Assembly: GCF_018390515.1 (NCBI RefSeq)
Contig: NZ_JAHBBK010000006.1
Location: 1-64,000, forward strand
Length of the DNA: 64,000 nt
Origin: Mucilaginibacter sp. Bleaf8
Lineage (GTDB): Bacteria; Bacteroidota; Bacteroidia; Sphingobacteriales; Sphingobacteriaceae
Direction: 5' to 3'
Positions 32,947-41,225 of this stretch are shown here, piece by piece. The notes below the pieces were generated by a model that had not been told where the DNA came from, searched no databases, and saw nothing but the letters and a program-made list of their open reading frames with translations. Position 1 is the first letter of the stretch. Each line of letters starts with the position of its first letter. A program made the translations under genes and the position numbers.

Positions 32947-33825
32947 ATGGAAGATAAGCTTATCCGGTCAGTTTCTGATTTCAACAGCGAGCTTAAGCTC
33001 AAAGGTTTTAATGTGTTCGAAATAGAAACCGACAGCCAGGCCACTCGTACCTACAGCAGAAAAGACTTTTATAAGATATGCCTTACTACCGGCAAAAGCA
33101 TTATTCACTATGCCGACCGGAGTTTTGAAGCCGAGGGTACGGTACTGTTTTTCGGGAATCCGCATATTCCATACTCCTGGGAAACCTTGTCGACCAGCTA
33201 CAAGGGCTACACCTGCCTTTTTTCAGAAGACTTCCTGAAACTTTCGGAACGGTCTGAAAGCCTGCAGCAATCTCCCTTGTTTAAGATAGGCGGTACGCCC
33301 ATTCTCACGATCAGCAGTGAGCAGCGCGAGTTTTTAAATGCCATCTTTCAAAAGATGATTGTTGAGCAGCAAACTAACTACGTATACAAAGATGACCTGA
33401 TACGTAACTATGTTAACCTGATTATTCATGAGGCGATGAAACTGCAGCCTTCCGAAAACTTTGATCAGCACAGAAACGCAGCTGCACGCATCACGGCCGT
33501 ATTTTTTGAGCTGCTGGAAAGGCAGTTCCCGATAGAAAGTCCGGACAAGCCCCTACAGTTAAAAACCGCGCAGGATTACGCGCAAAACCTTTCCCTGCAC
33601 ATCAATTACCTCAACCGCGCGGTAAAGGAAGTAACCGGTAAACCCACAACCAGCCACATCAGCGAGCGCATTATCAGCGAAGCCAAAGCCCTTTTACAGC
33701 ACACCGATTGGAATATCGCTGATATTGCCTATGCACTCGGCTTTGAGTATCCCAGCTACTTCAACAACTATTTCAAACGCATAACAGGCACCAACCCATC
33801 CTCGCTTCGCGCTCTGGAAGTTTAA
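32947..33825 (+). CDS. AraC-family transcriptional regulator
   Basis: This 292-aa protein has an N-terminal cupin-like sensor (about 15-115; FGNPHIPYSWETL, YKGYTCLFSEDFL) and a C-terminal AraC domain with AQNLSLHINYLNRAVKEVTGK and NIADIAYALGFEYPSYFNNYFKRITGTNPSS. It heads a rightward run containing a hexapeptide acetyltransferase, an alcohol dehydrogenase and a cupin gene. Such AraC proteins in Bacteroidota often control adjacent oxidoreductases, so these are its probable targets. The hexamer array 140-270 bp upstream may be its binding region or that of another factor. Confidence 0.93.
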   Translation: MEDKLIRSVSDFNSELKLKGFNVFEIETDSQATRTYSRKDFYKICLTTGKSIIHYADRSFEAEGTVLFFGNPHIPYSWETLSTSYKGYTCLFSEDFLKLSERSESLQQSPLFKIGGTPILTISSEQREFLNAIFQKMIVEQQTNYVYKDDLIRNYVNLIIHEAMKLQPSENFDQHRNAAARITAVFFELLERQFPIESPDKPLQLKTAQDYAQNLSLHINYLNRAVKEVTGKPTTSHISERIISEAKALLQHTDWNIADIAYALGFEYPSYFNNYFKRITGTNPSSLRALEV

Positions 33826-33877
33826 ATATCTTAAGCATTGGTTTGAATATCATAAACAGGGAAGATCTAACACAATC

Positions 33878-33885
33878 TACCTTTG
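33878..33885 (+). promoter_or_regulatory. -7 box of the acetyltransferase gene
   Basis: TACCTTTG is a perfect TAnnTTTG match ending 4 nt before the ATG at 33890, in the 64-bp gap after the AraC gene. A leaderless transcript is predicted. Confidence 0.5.
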
Positions 33886-33889
33886 CATC

Positions 33890-34450
33890 ATGAAAGACAT
33901 CTTTGAAAGGCTGCGAAGCGGGGAGCGTGTGAGGTTAGATGATCCAGAATATTTTAAAATACAGGCAGTGGTTGACCGCACTTTGGCATTATCGCCACTG
34001 CTCAACGCCGCAACCAGTGTTTTTGAAATACGGGAGAAGCTGGGCGATATCATTGGCCAAAAGCTGGACGACAGCGTAACAGTATTTGGACCATTCTACA
34101 CCAATTTTGGCCGCTTTATCAGAATCGGTAAAAATGTGTTCATCAATCATGCCTGCTCCTTTTTGGATATGGGCGGCATTATGCTGGAAGATGACGTACT
34201 GATTGGCCCCAAGGTAAACCTGATTACCGAAAACCACCCCATGGAGCCGGCAGACAGGCGGGCATTAATCACCAAACCCATTTTAATTAAGCGAAAGGCT
34301 TGGATTGGCGCTGCCGCTACAATATTACCCGGCGTAACCGTTGGCGAAAATGCTGTAGTAGCTGCGGGGGCTGTAGTTACCCAAAATGTGCCGGACAATG
34401 CCCTGGTAGCCGGCGTACCAGCTAAATTTATTAAATTCATAAACGACTAA
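33890..34450 (+). CDS. Hexapeptide-repeat sugar O-acetyltransferase (MaaA/LacA type)
   Basis: This 186-aa protein has the N-terminal helical maltose-acetyltransferase segment and then a left-handed beta-helix of hexapeptide repeats (IGKNVFINHACSFLDMGGI). The catalytic His is in NHPMEP (about 115), with PILIKRKAWIGAAATILPGV and TVGENAVVAAGAVVTQNV as the terminal coils. Family members transfer acetyl from acetyl-CoA to sugar hydroxyls. It lies 64 bp after the AraC gene and 13 bp before the alcohol dehydrogenase gene, so it belongs to the same unit. Confidence 0.93.
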   Translation: MKDIFERLRSGERVRLDDPEYFKIQAVVDRTLALSPLLNAATSVFEIREKLGDIIGQKLDDSVTVFGPFYTNFGRFIRIGKNVFINHACSFLDMGGIMLEDDVLIGPKVNLITENHPMEPADRRALITKPILIKRKAWIGAAATILPGVTVGENAVVAAGAVVTQNVPDNALVAGVPAKFIKFIND

Positions 34451-34463
34451 TAACTATTAACTT

Positions 34464-35528
34464 ATGGAAACAACCAATATTAAAGCGTTCGGTACCGAAG
34501 CAGCAAACGCACCTTTAAATGAAATGAATATTAACCGCAGGAAAGCCACACCGCATGATGTGGAGATCGAGATTCTGTTCTGCGGTGTTTGCCATTCTGA
34601 TTTGCATACAGCCAGAAGCGAATGGGGCCCATCCATGTATCCATGCGTACCAGGCCACGAGATTGTGGGCAGAGTGGTGAATGTAGGCGGCCATGTAAGC
34701 AAGTTCAAAGTAGGCGACCTGGTTGGCGTGGGCTGCATGGTAGACTCGTGCCGTGAATGCCAGTACTGCCAGGAGGGCTTGGAGCAGTATTGCGAGCCCG
34801 GCATGACCGGTACTTACAATTCACCGGACAAGCATCTTCAGGATACCCCAACCTTTGGCGGTTATTCAGAAAGCATCGTGGTAGATGAGAATTACGTATT
34901 GCGTATTCCTGAGAATCTGGACCTGGCTGCAACGGCACCTTTGTTATGTGCCGGTATTACCACTTATTCTCCATTACATCACTGGAAAGTGAGCCAGGGC
35001 ATGAAGGTAGGCATCGTGGGTATCGGTGGCTTAGGCCATATGGGCATCAAAATTGCTAAAGCAATGGGCGCTACGGTAGTAGCCTTTACCACCTCCGAAT
35101 CAAAATTTGCCGAGGCCAAACGCTTAGGTGCTGATGAAGTGGTATTATCTAAAGATGCCGGGCAAATGGCCGCTTACCGTGGCAAACTACATTTTATTTT
35201 AGATGCCGTATCTGCCGAGCATGATATCAATGCTTACCTGGCGCTGCTTCGCGTAGATGGCTCGCTGGCTTTGGTCGGTGCACCTGAGCAACCACTGCCT
35301 GTTGCTGCCTTCAGCATTATCATGGGTCGTAAAAGCTTTGCCGGTTCCATGATTGGTGGTATAGCCGAAACACAGGAAATGCTGGATTTCTGCGGTGAGC
35401 ACAACATCACGGCAGATATTGAAATGATTGATATCCAAAATATCAATGAGGCGTATGAGCGTTTACTGAAAGGCGACGTGAAATATCGTTTCGTGATCGA
35501 TATGGCTTCATTAAAAAACAAAAACTAA
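34464..35528 (+). CDS. Zinc-dependent NAD(P) alcohol dehydrogenase (YahK/CAD-like)
   Basis: This 354-aa medium-chain dehydrogenase has catalytic zinc ligands in FCGVCHSDLH and PGHEIVG, a structural zinc site in MVDSCRECQYCQEGLEQYCEPG, and a Rossmann motif GIGGLGHMGIKIAKAMGA (about 190). The class reduces aldehydes with NADPH and includes E. coli YahK. It is the middle gene of the AraC-controlled run, followed 26 bp later by a cupin gene. Its likely role is aldehyde detoxification. Confidence 0.95.
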   Translation: METTNIKAFGTEAANAPLNEMNINRRKATPHDVEIEILFCGVCHSDLHTARSEWGPSMYPCVPGHEIVGRVVNVGGHVSKFKVGDLVGVGCMVDSCRECQYCQEGLEQYCEPGMTGTYNSPDKHLQDTPTFGGYSESIVVDENYVLRIPENLDLAATAPLLCAGITTYSPLHHWKVSQGMKVGIVGIGGLGHMGIKIAKAMGATVVAFTTSESKFAEAKRLGADEVVLSKDAGQMAAYRGKLHFILDAVSAEHDINAYLALLRVDGSLALVGAPEQPLPVAAFSIIMGRKSFAGSMIGGIAETQEMLDFCGEHNITADIEMIDIQNINEAYERLLKGDVKYRFVIDMASLKNKN

Positions 35529-35554
35529 TAGTCTACACATAAAGCATTTATTTT

Positions 35555-35965
35555 ATGAAAAGCTACACTGGGGAACAACTGATAGCCGAAGGGTATAAAC
35601 CAGCTCCGGCCGAATACTTTACCGGCAAGGCTTACCTGAAAAGCTTTGTGCAACCCGACGACAATACCAACTGTATCATCAGCGATGTGCTTTTTGAGCC
35701 GGGTACCCGCAACAACTGGCATACGCATGGAAGCAACCAGATTTTGATGATAAAAGAAGGCACCTGTTACTATCAGGAAGAAGGCAAACCCGTGCAAAAG
35801 ATTGAAGCAGGCGGTGTAATTAATATCCTGCCGGGAGTAAAGCACTGGCATGGCGCATCACCCGATACCGCTATGATCCATACCGCCATTGGCATCAACA
35901 CCGAAAAAGGGATTGTGAACTGGCTTGAACCCGTTACAGACGAACAATATAAAACCGAAGTTTAA
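35555..35965 (+). CDS. Small single-domain cupin protein
   Basis: This 136-aa cupin has the metal-binding HxH motif in NNWHTHGSNQIL (about 52-63) and the second motif in LPGVKHWHGASPD (about 92-104). Such proteins bind Mn, Fe or Zn and include small dioxygenases and lyases; the reaction is not predictable here. It is 26 bp downstream of the alcohol dehydrogenase gene, followed by a strong terminator, and therefore the last gene of that unit. Confidence 0.88.
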   Translation: MKSYTGEQLIAEGYKPAPAEYFTGKAYLKSFVQPDDNTNCIISDVLFEPGTRNNWHTHGSNQILMIKEGTCYYQEEGKPVQKIEAGGVINILPGVKHWHGASPDTAMIHTAIGINTEKGIVNWLEPVTDEQYKTEV

Positions 35966-35985
35966 TACAAACGGCTGCACCCGTT

Positions 35986-36020
35986 AACAATAGCTTCCCG
36001 TAAAACAGGAAGCTATTGTT
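35986..36020 (+). terminator. Rho-independent terminator
   Basis: AACAATAGCTTCC (35986-35998) pairs perfectly with GGAAGCTATTGTT (36008-36020) around a 9-nt loop and is followed by GTTTT. It ends the AraC-acetyltransferase-dehydrogenase-cupin unit. Confidence 0.85.
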
Positions 36021-36126
36021 GTTTTAGTAAGGCTTGATGATTGCAACAATGATATCTATCCAAGCCATACAGCAACCGGTTTCTGTTTTGGCAGCCATTG
36101 TAATGATAGGTAGCGAATAGCTGCTT

Positions 36127-36134
36127 ACCTTTGT
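36127..36134 (+). promoter_or_regulatory. -7 box of the Crp/Fnr gene
   Basis: TACCTTTG fits the consensus and overlaps the in-frame TTG at 36131. That excludes the TTG as start and leaves the ATG at 36152, 17 nt downstream. Confidence 0.5.
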
Positions 36135-36151
36135 ACTCCAATTCAAAGCTG

Positions 36152-36715
36152 ATGGATATCGACAAAATCATTGCAACGCTATACGTACTACCCGAACCAT
36201 CCAAAGCAGCATTAATAGCTACGGCCAAACAGGTAACTTATCCCAAAGGCTATATCCTGCTAAAAGCCGACCGTATTGAAAAGAATATTTACTTCATTAA
36301 AAAAGGCGTTGTGCGGGCCTACTCTGATGCACCGGGCGGGCAGGTAACCTTTTGGTTTGGCGTGGAAGGTGCGCCTGTACTTTCCATGAAGAGCTATATC
36401 ACTGGCGAGAAAAGCTATGAAAATATTGAACTGCTGGAAGACTGCGAGTTTTTTGAACTGAACATTGCTTCGCTTAAAGCACTTTATGAAAAGGATATAC
36501 ACCTGGCCAACTGGGGCCGGAAACTTGCCGAGCATGAATTGGTAAAAACGGAAGAACGGCTGATTGCCATGCAATTTAAAACGGCACAGGAGCGGTATAT
36601 GGATTTGATTGGAAGCCAGCCTGCTTTACTGCTAAGGGTGCAATTAGGATACATTGCTTCCTACTTGGGCATGTCACAGGTGAGCCTTAGCCGTATACGT
36701 GCAGGCCTAAAGTAA
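36152..36715 (+). CDS. Crp/Fnr-family transcriptional regulator
   Basis: This 187-aa protein has an N-terminal cyclic-nucleotide-binding-like beta roll (about 20-115; YPKGYILLKADRIEKNIYFIKKGVVRAY) and a short C-terminal winged helix (LGYIASYLGMSQVSLSRIRAGL). It lacks the four-Cys iron-sulfur ligands of Fnr and the full cAMP pocket of Crp, as is usual in Bacteroidota paralogues. The SMR exporter gene begins 78 bp downstream on the same strand and may be its target. The ligand is unknown. Confidence 0.92.
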   Translation: MDIDKIIATLYVLPEPSKAALIATAKQVTYPKGYILLKADRIEKNIYFIKKGVVRAYSDAPGGQVTFWFGVEGAPVLSMKSYITGEKSYENIELLEDCEFFELNIASLKALYEKDIHLANWGRKLAEHELVKTEERLIAMQFKTAQERYMDLIGSQPALLLRVQLGYIASYLGMSQVSLSRIRAGLK

Positions 36716-36793
36716 CCACCTGTGTTTTTTAACATTTGTAAAAAGCTAAAAGAAGCTGGTTAATGATCTTTGCAGTTTTAAATCAAAAGAAAT

Positions 36794-37120
36794 ATGAACT
36801 GGATCCTCGTTATTATAGCAGGCTTATTTGAAATTGCATTTGTTTCTTGCTTGGGCAAATTCCGTGAAACTACGGGCACCGAAATGTACTGGTGGTTTGG
36901 AGGATTCCTGATTTCCTTGTTCGTTAGCATGGCCTTAGTCATGAAAGCCACGCAAAGCCTGCCTATCGGTACAGCCTACGCCGTATGGACCGGCATAGGT
37001 GCTGTAGGTACGGCCATCATTGGCATCCTGATATTTAAAGAGCCTGCCACTTTCTGGCGCTTGTTTTTTATCACTACCCTAATTGGCTCTATCATCGGCC
37101 TTAAAGCGGTATCACACTAA
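36794..37120 (+). CDS. Small multidrug resistance family exporter, Gdx/SugE-like
   Basis: This 108-aa integral membrane protein has four transmembrane helices. The key Glu is in IIAGLFEIAF (about residue 13), and the segment SLPIGTAYAVWTGIGAVGTAIIGI is characteristic of the SugE/Gdx guanidinium-proton antiporter branch. Members work as antiparallel dimers. It follows the Crp/Fnr regulator and precedes a GNAT gene by 47 bp. The substrate could be guanidinium or small quaternary ammonium compounds. No guanidine riboswitch is evident upstream. Confidence 0.92.
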   Translation: MNWILVIIAGLFEIAFVSCLGKFRETTGTEMYWWFGGFLISLFVSMALVMKATQSLPIGTAYAVWTGIGAVGTAIIGILIFKEPATFWRLFFITTLIGSIIGLKAVSH

Positions 37121-37167
37121 GCTGGTTATCTGAAAATCCCACTTCTAAATATTTATCGCTAAAACAT

Positions 37168-37698
37168 ATGGAAACCATAACTATCACACGCGTAACACTT
37201 GCGGATATTGACCAGCTGCAGAAAATCAGCAGGCAAACGTTTTCCGAAACCTTCTCGGCAGGGAATAGGGCCGAAAACATGGCCCGGTACCTGGAAGAAG
37301 GCTTTTCCGCCCAAAAACTGGCGGCTGAACTTAGCGACGAAGCATCTTCCTTTTATTTTGCCATGCAGAATGACGAGGTAATTGGCTACTTGAAACTAAA
37401 CTTCGGACAAGCACAAACAGAGATTAAAGACAACAAAGCGCTTGAAATCGAACGGATTTATGTATTGAAAGAATATCATGGCCAGAGTGTGGGGCAACTG
37501 CTTTATGATACAGCCATGCAGGTTGCTACGCAAAATGGAGCCACTTATGTATGGCTGGGCGTATGGGAAGAAAACCCCAGAGCTATCAGCTTTTACAAGA
37601 AAAATGGGTTTGTGCCGTTCGATAAGCATATTTTTAAATTAGGTGATGATGAGCAGACCGATATTATGATGAAAAAGGTACTGGAGGCAAGCTTGTAA
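37168..37698 (+). CDS. GNAT-family N-acetyltransferase
   Basis: This 176-aa acetyltransferase has the GNAT core: beta4 LEIERIYVLKEYHGQSVGQLLYDTAM with the acetyl-CoA pyrophosphate loop (Q/R-x-x-G-x-G/A form, here HGQSVGQ), and YVWLGVWEENPRAISFYKKNGF. The family acetylates amines of small molecules or protein N-termini; SpeG- and PaiA-like enzymes are close in appearance. It is probably cotranscribed with the upstream SMR exporter, which suggests a detoxification role. Confidence 0.9.
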   Translation: METITITRVTLADIDQLQKISRQTFSETFSAGNRAENMARYLEEGFSAQKLAAELSDEASSFYFAMQNDEVIGYLKLNFGQAQTEIKDNKALEIERIYVLKEYHGQSVGQLLYDTAMQVATQNGATYVWLGVWEENPRAISFYKKNGFVPFDKHIFKLGDDEQTDIMMKKVLEASL

Positions 37699-37873
37699 AA
37701 TGTAGAAGCCGGGTAGTAATTCAAAAGCTGCCTACTTATAAATAATAGGTTAAACCTGTCGGGTGTTCGCCGCTTTTGTGAACTTAATTTTATGCTCGGA
37801 AAAAAGTTATCAGGACTTTGCATACTGATTAGGCAAACATTTAATCTTTTATTTTATTTTGCCTTATACTAGC

Positions 37874-40222
37874 ATGGAATTACCAGTCGACGAAAATAAC
37901 TTTATTTATGCAAAAGGCGAGATGGCCGACAGAACCCGTACCTATAACTGGTCTGCCACATCCATCGGCCCAATATCGGGCTGGCCGGTGCCTTTGCTAA
38001 CCACTGTAAATTTGATACTGGATTCGAGTTTTCCCATGTTTATCTGGTGGGGTGCAGAAAAAATCCAGTTTTATAATGATGCCTACCGCGAAATTTTGGG
38101 CACTGCCGAAAACAGCAAGCACCCCCGTGCATTGGGCCAACAGGGTGAAAAATGCTGGGCAGAGGCCTGGCCCATGATCGGGCCACTTATTGAAGGCGTT
38201 TTGGAAACCGGAAATTCCGTTTATCTGGAAAATCAGCTCATTCCTATCTACCGCAACAACAAACTTGATGATGTATACTGGACGTTTTCCTATAACCCGA
38301 TAAGAGGGCATGCCGGAAAGCCCGATGGCATTTTAGTAGTTTGTACTGAAACTACCAAAACCAACCAGCAGCTGCAGGAAAACGAGCAACAATTACAACG
38401 GGTATTGGATCATATGGCCGAAGGTGTGGGCATTGTTGATAAAACAGGCCAGATCATCTATTCAAACCCGATGGCTCACCAGATTCTTAAAACCGATAGT
38501 GATCGCTTCCGTGAAAGAAGAAGCAACTCACCGGAGTGGTTCAACGTGCACCTGAACGGCAAGCCCATGACCGACAGCGAACACCCCACGATGATAGCTA
38601 TGGCAACAGGCAAGCCTGTTTTTAATTTTGAACTTGCTATACAAAGGCCGGGCGCCAGCCGCATGTACCTTACCATGAATGCAGCGCCTATTACTGACAA
38701 AGACGGCAATATTACCGGTGCCGTAGGCATGTTTACTGATATTACAGAACGTAAGCTAACTGAGAAGGCCTTAAGAGAAGCGAAAGACGAATCGGAGCAG
38801 CAAAAAAGATTTTACGAAACCATTACCTCATCTACACCCGATCTGATTTACGTATTTGATTTGAACTACCGTTTCACCTACGCCAATAAGGCCTTGCTGA
38901 ATATGTGGGGCAAAACCTGGGATACAGCAGTTGGCAAAGGCTTGCGGGAAAACGGCTACGAAGAATGGCATGCGGCAATGCACGAGCGGGAAATTGACCA
39001 CATAGTGGCCACCCGCGAGTCGGTTAGGGGAGAGGTTTCTTTTCCGCACGCCACCTTGGGCAAACGTATTTACGACTATATTTTAAATCCGGTGACGGAT
39101 GATGATGGGAAGGTAGTAGCTATTGCCGGTACCACCCGCGATATAACGGATATTAAAAATGCGGAGGCAGCCATTATGGAAAGTGAAGAGCGTTTCCGCG
39201 CAATGGCCGAGGGTTCCGGTATTTTGATTGCGGTGGCTGATGAAAGCAGTAATGCCACCTACTTTAGCCGGGCTTGGATAGACCTGACCGGCAGGCCCAT
39301 GCAGGATATGTTAAAATTCGGTTGGGTAGATTTGCTGCACCCGGATGACCAGAAGCAGTATTTGGACACCTACCTTACAGCATTCCATCAGCGAGCATCT
39401 TTTACCAGTGAATTTAGGGTGTTTACAAAAGATGGCAATTACCGCTGGCTATTGGCCAATTCAACGCCGAGATTTCTGCCCGACGGCCCGTTTACCGGTT
39501 ACATTACCGCCTGCCTGGACATTACGGAGCAAAAGCTGAACGAACAGCGAAAGAATGATTTCATTAGCATGGTTAGTCACGAGCTAAAAACGCCGCTAAC
39601 TTCGCTTAACGGCTATGTACAGATCATCGAAGCAAAATCACGAAAAAAGGAGGATGCCTTTACGATAAACCTTGCGGAGAAGGCAACGAGGCAAATCGGT
39701 AAAATGACAACCCTGATCAACGGGTTCCTGAATGTATCCAGGCTCGAATCCGGGCAAATACATATTGAATGTGAGCGTTTTGATATAGCAGAACTCATTA
39801 AAGAGACCGAAGAAGAATCTTTAACCCAGATTACCACCCACCAGGTTATATTTGCCCCTGTTGAGGAAACCTGGGTAAATGCCGACCGCGACAAAATAGG
39901 GCAGGTGATTAACAACCTGATCAGCAATGCCGTAAAGTATTCCCCTGCGGGTAGTGCCATTCATATTGCCTGTGTAACCAAAAACGGAAAGGCAATAGTG
40001 AGTGTAAGCGACCAGGGCGTAGGTATTAGCGAAGAAAACCTGCCCCGGCTGTTTGAGCGCTATTACCGGGTAAACAATGCCGGCTATGAGAGTGTGGCGG
40101 GTTTTGGCATCGGGCTTTATTTATGCTATGAAATTCTGAAGCGCCATGAGGGCAATATCTGGGCAGAAAGTGAGTCCGGGCAAGGCTCTACATTTTATTT
40201 TGAGTTACCGGTTGCAGACTAA
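37874..40222 (+). CDS. Multi-PAS hybrid-less sensor histidine kinase
   Basis: This 782-aa cytosolic kinase starts at ATG 37874; the upstream in-frame TTG overlaps a -7-like TTATTTTG. It has an N-terminal PAS-like domain with WSATSIGPISGWPVPL (about 20-160), then PAS domains at about 165-290, 310-425 and 435-555. HisKA follows with SMVSHELKTPLTSLNGYVQ (His about 577), then HATPase with N box NNLISNAVKYSP, G1 SVSDQGVGIS and G2 GFGIGLYLCYE. It has no receiver domain and no membrane segment. Its C-terminal half is closely related to that of the 41226-44369 kinase. The partner regulator is unknown. Confidence 0.94.
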   Translation: MELPVDENNFIYAKGEMADRTRTYNWSATSIGPISGWPVPLLTTVNLILDSSFPMFIWWGAEKIQFYNDAYREILGTAENSKHPRALGQQGEKCWAEAWPMIGPLIEGVLETGNSVYLENQLIPIYRNNKLDDVYWTFSYNPIRGHAGKPDGILVVCTETTKTNQQLQENEQQLQRVLDHMAEGVGIVDKTGQIIYSNPMAHQILKTDSDRFRERRSNSPEWFNVHLNGKPMTDSEHPTMIAMATGKPVFNFELAIQRPGASRMYLTMNAAPITDKDGNITGAVGMFTDITERKLTEKALREAKDESEQQKRFYETITSSTPDLIYVFDLNYRFTYANKALLNMWGKTWDTAVGKGLRENGYEEWHAAMHEREIDHIVATRESVRGEVSFPHATLGKRIYDYILNPVTDDDGKVVAIAGTTRDITDIKNAEAAIMESEERFRAMAEGSGILIAVADESSNATYFSRAWIDLTGRPMQDMLKFGWVDLLHPDDQKQYLDTYLTAFHQRASFTSEFRVFTKDGNYRWLLANSTPRFLPDGPFTGYITACLDITEQKLNEQRKNDFISMVSHELKTPLTSLNGYVQIIEAKSRKKEDAFTINLAEKATRQIGKMTTLINGFLNVSRLESGQIHIECERFDIAELIKETEEESLTQITTHQVIFAPVEETWVNADRDKIGQVINNLISNAVKYSPAGSAIHIACVTKNGKAIVSVSDQGVGISEENLPRLFERYYRVNNAGYESVAGFGIGLYLCYEILKRHEGNIWAESESGQGSTFYFELPVAD

Positions 40223-40300
40223 CAGACCTTTTCGGAACAATTAAAGAACGGCAACAACGTTTGACACTTAACTATTTAACAGCGCTATAATTCAAAGAAT

Positions 40301-40924
40301 ATGACAGATACCTGGACCAACCGGTGGAACGAGCGCTATAGCGATAGCGCGTTTGCCTACGGCGAAGAACCCAATCACTATTTAAAGGAACAATTAGAGA
40401 AGCTAAAACCTGGCAAAATCCTTTTCCCTGCCGAAGGTGAAGGTCGCAATGCTGTCTTTGCCGCTACACAGGGCTGGGCCGTTTCTGCATTCGACATCAG
40501 TGCACAAGGCCAAAAGAAAGCCGAACAGCTTGCACAAAAAAACCAGGTAACTATCAGCTATAAGGTTGGGGAGTTGCCGGTGCTGGGATACCAGGAAGAG
40601 GAGTTTGACGCTATAGCACTCATTTACGGTCATTTTCCGGCTGCCATCAAGTCGCAGATGCATCAGGCGCTCAGCAAGCACCTGCGCAAAGGTGGTATTG
40701 TAATTTTTGAGGCCTTTAGTAAGGCCCACCTCAGCTACCTGGCCCAAAATGAAAAAGTGGGCGGGCCAAAAGATGTTGATTCCCTATTTTCTGTAGAAGA
40801 AATTAGAGCTGATTTTAACAATTACGATATAATCGAATTAGACGAAATAGAGATCCACCTGAACGAAGGGCTTTATCACAATGGTTTGGGTTCCGTTATC
40901 CGGTTTGTAGGCCGTAAAAAGTAA
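40301..40924 (+). CDS. Class I SAM-dependent methyltransferase
   Basis: This 207-aa methyltransferase has motif I as ILFPAEGEGRNAVFAATQGW (about 46-65) and motif II as VSAFDISAQGQKKAEQLA. It resembles the TehB/thiopurine methyltransferase-like branch (FDAIALIYGHFPAA at the motif IV position). Such enzymes often methylate toxic oxyanions or thiols. It lies between two orphan PAS kinases on the same strand. The substrate is unknown. Confidence 0.9.
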   Translation: MTDTWTNRWNERYSDSAFAYGEEPNHYLKEQLEKLKPGKILFPAEGEGRNAVFAATQGWAVSAFDISAQGQKKAEQLAQKNQVTISYKVGELPVLGYQEEEFDAIALIYGHFPAAIKSQMHQALSKHLRKGGIVIFEAFSKAHLSYLAQNEKVGGPKDVDSLFSVEEIRADFNNYDIIELDEIEIHLNEGLYHNGLGSVIRFVGRKK

Positions 40925-41225
40925 GGTTTGCCCTGAACACGAAGCCAAACATGACCGACTTATCCAAGCCGCACCGCACAGATAAGAACCGCCTGAGCGC
41001 ACTGGCAACACAAAAACAGGCTGAACGTTTAGTTATTTACTGCCTGATAGGCTGCTCCAATCATAATAGGTTAAATAACCCACTTTAAGTGCATGCTTTC
41101 CAGCGGTTAACAGGTAGGGGCTGCAGTCTCAATTAAACAAGTTTTCTAATTCAAAAACGGAGCCGAAATCTTTTAATTTATGTGTATTCTTGTAAAATCT
41201 ACTTAGACAAAAAAGATTATACGTT
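40925..41225. other. Intergenic region upstream of the large PAS kinase
   Basis: About 300 bp with no supported ORF, RNA or repeat. It presumably contains the promoter of the kinase gene; no consensus box stands out. Confidence 0.35.

Noticed and set aside
37859..37873. Upstream TTG start for the 37874 kinase, and similar TTG or GTG starts for the sigma factor, tetR, HxlR, Crp, selO and tssN genes
   Set aside because: ATG codons lie a few codons downstream, and several of the alternative starts overlap likely -7 promoter boxes.
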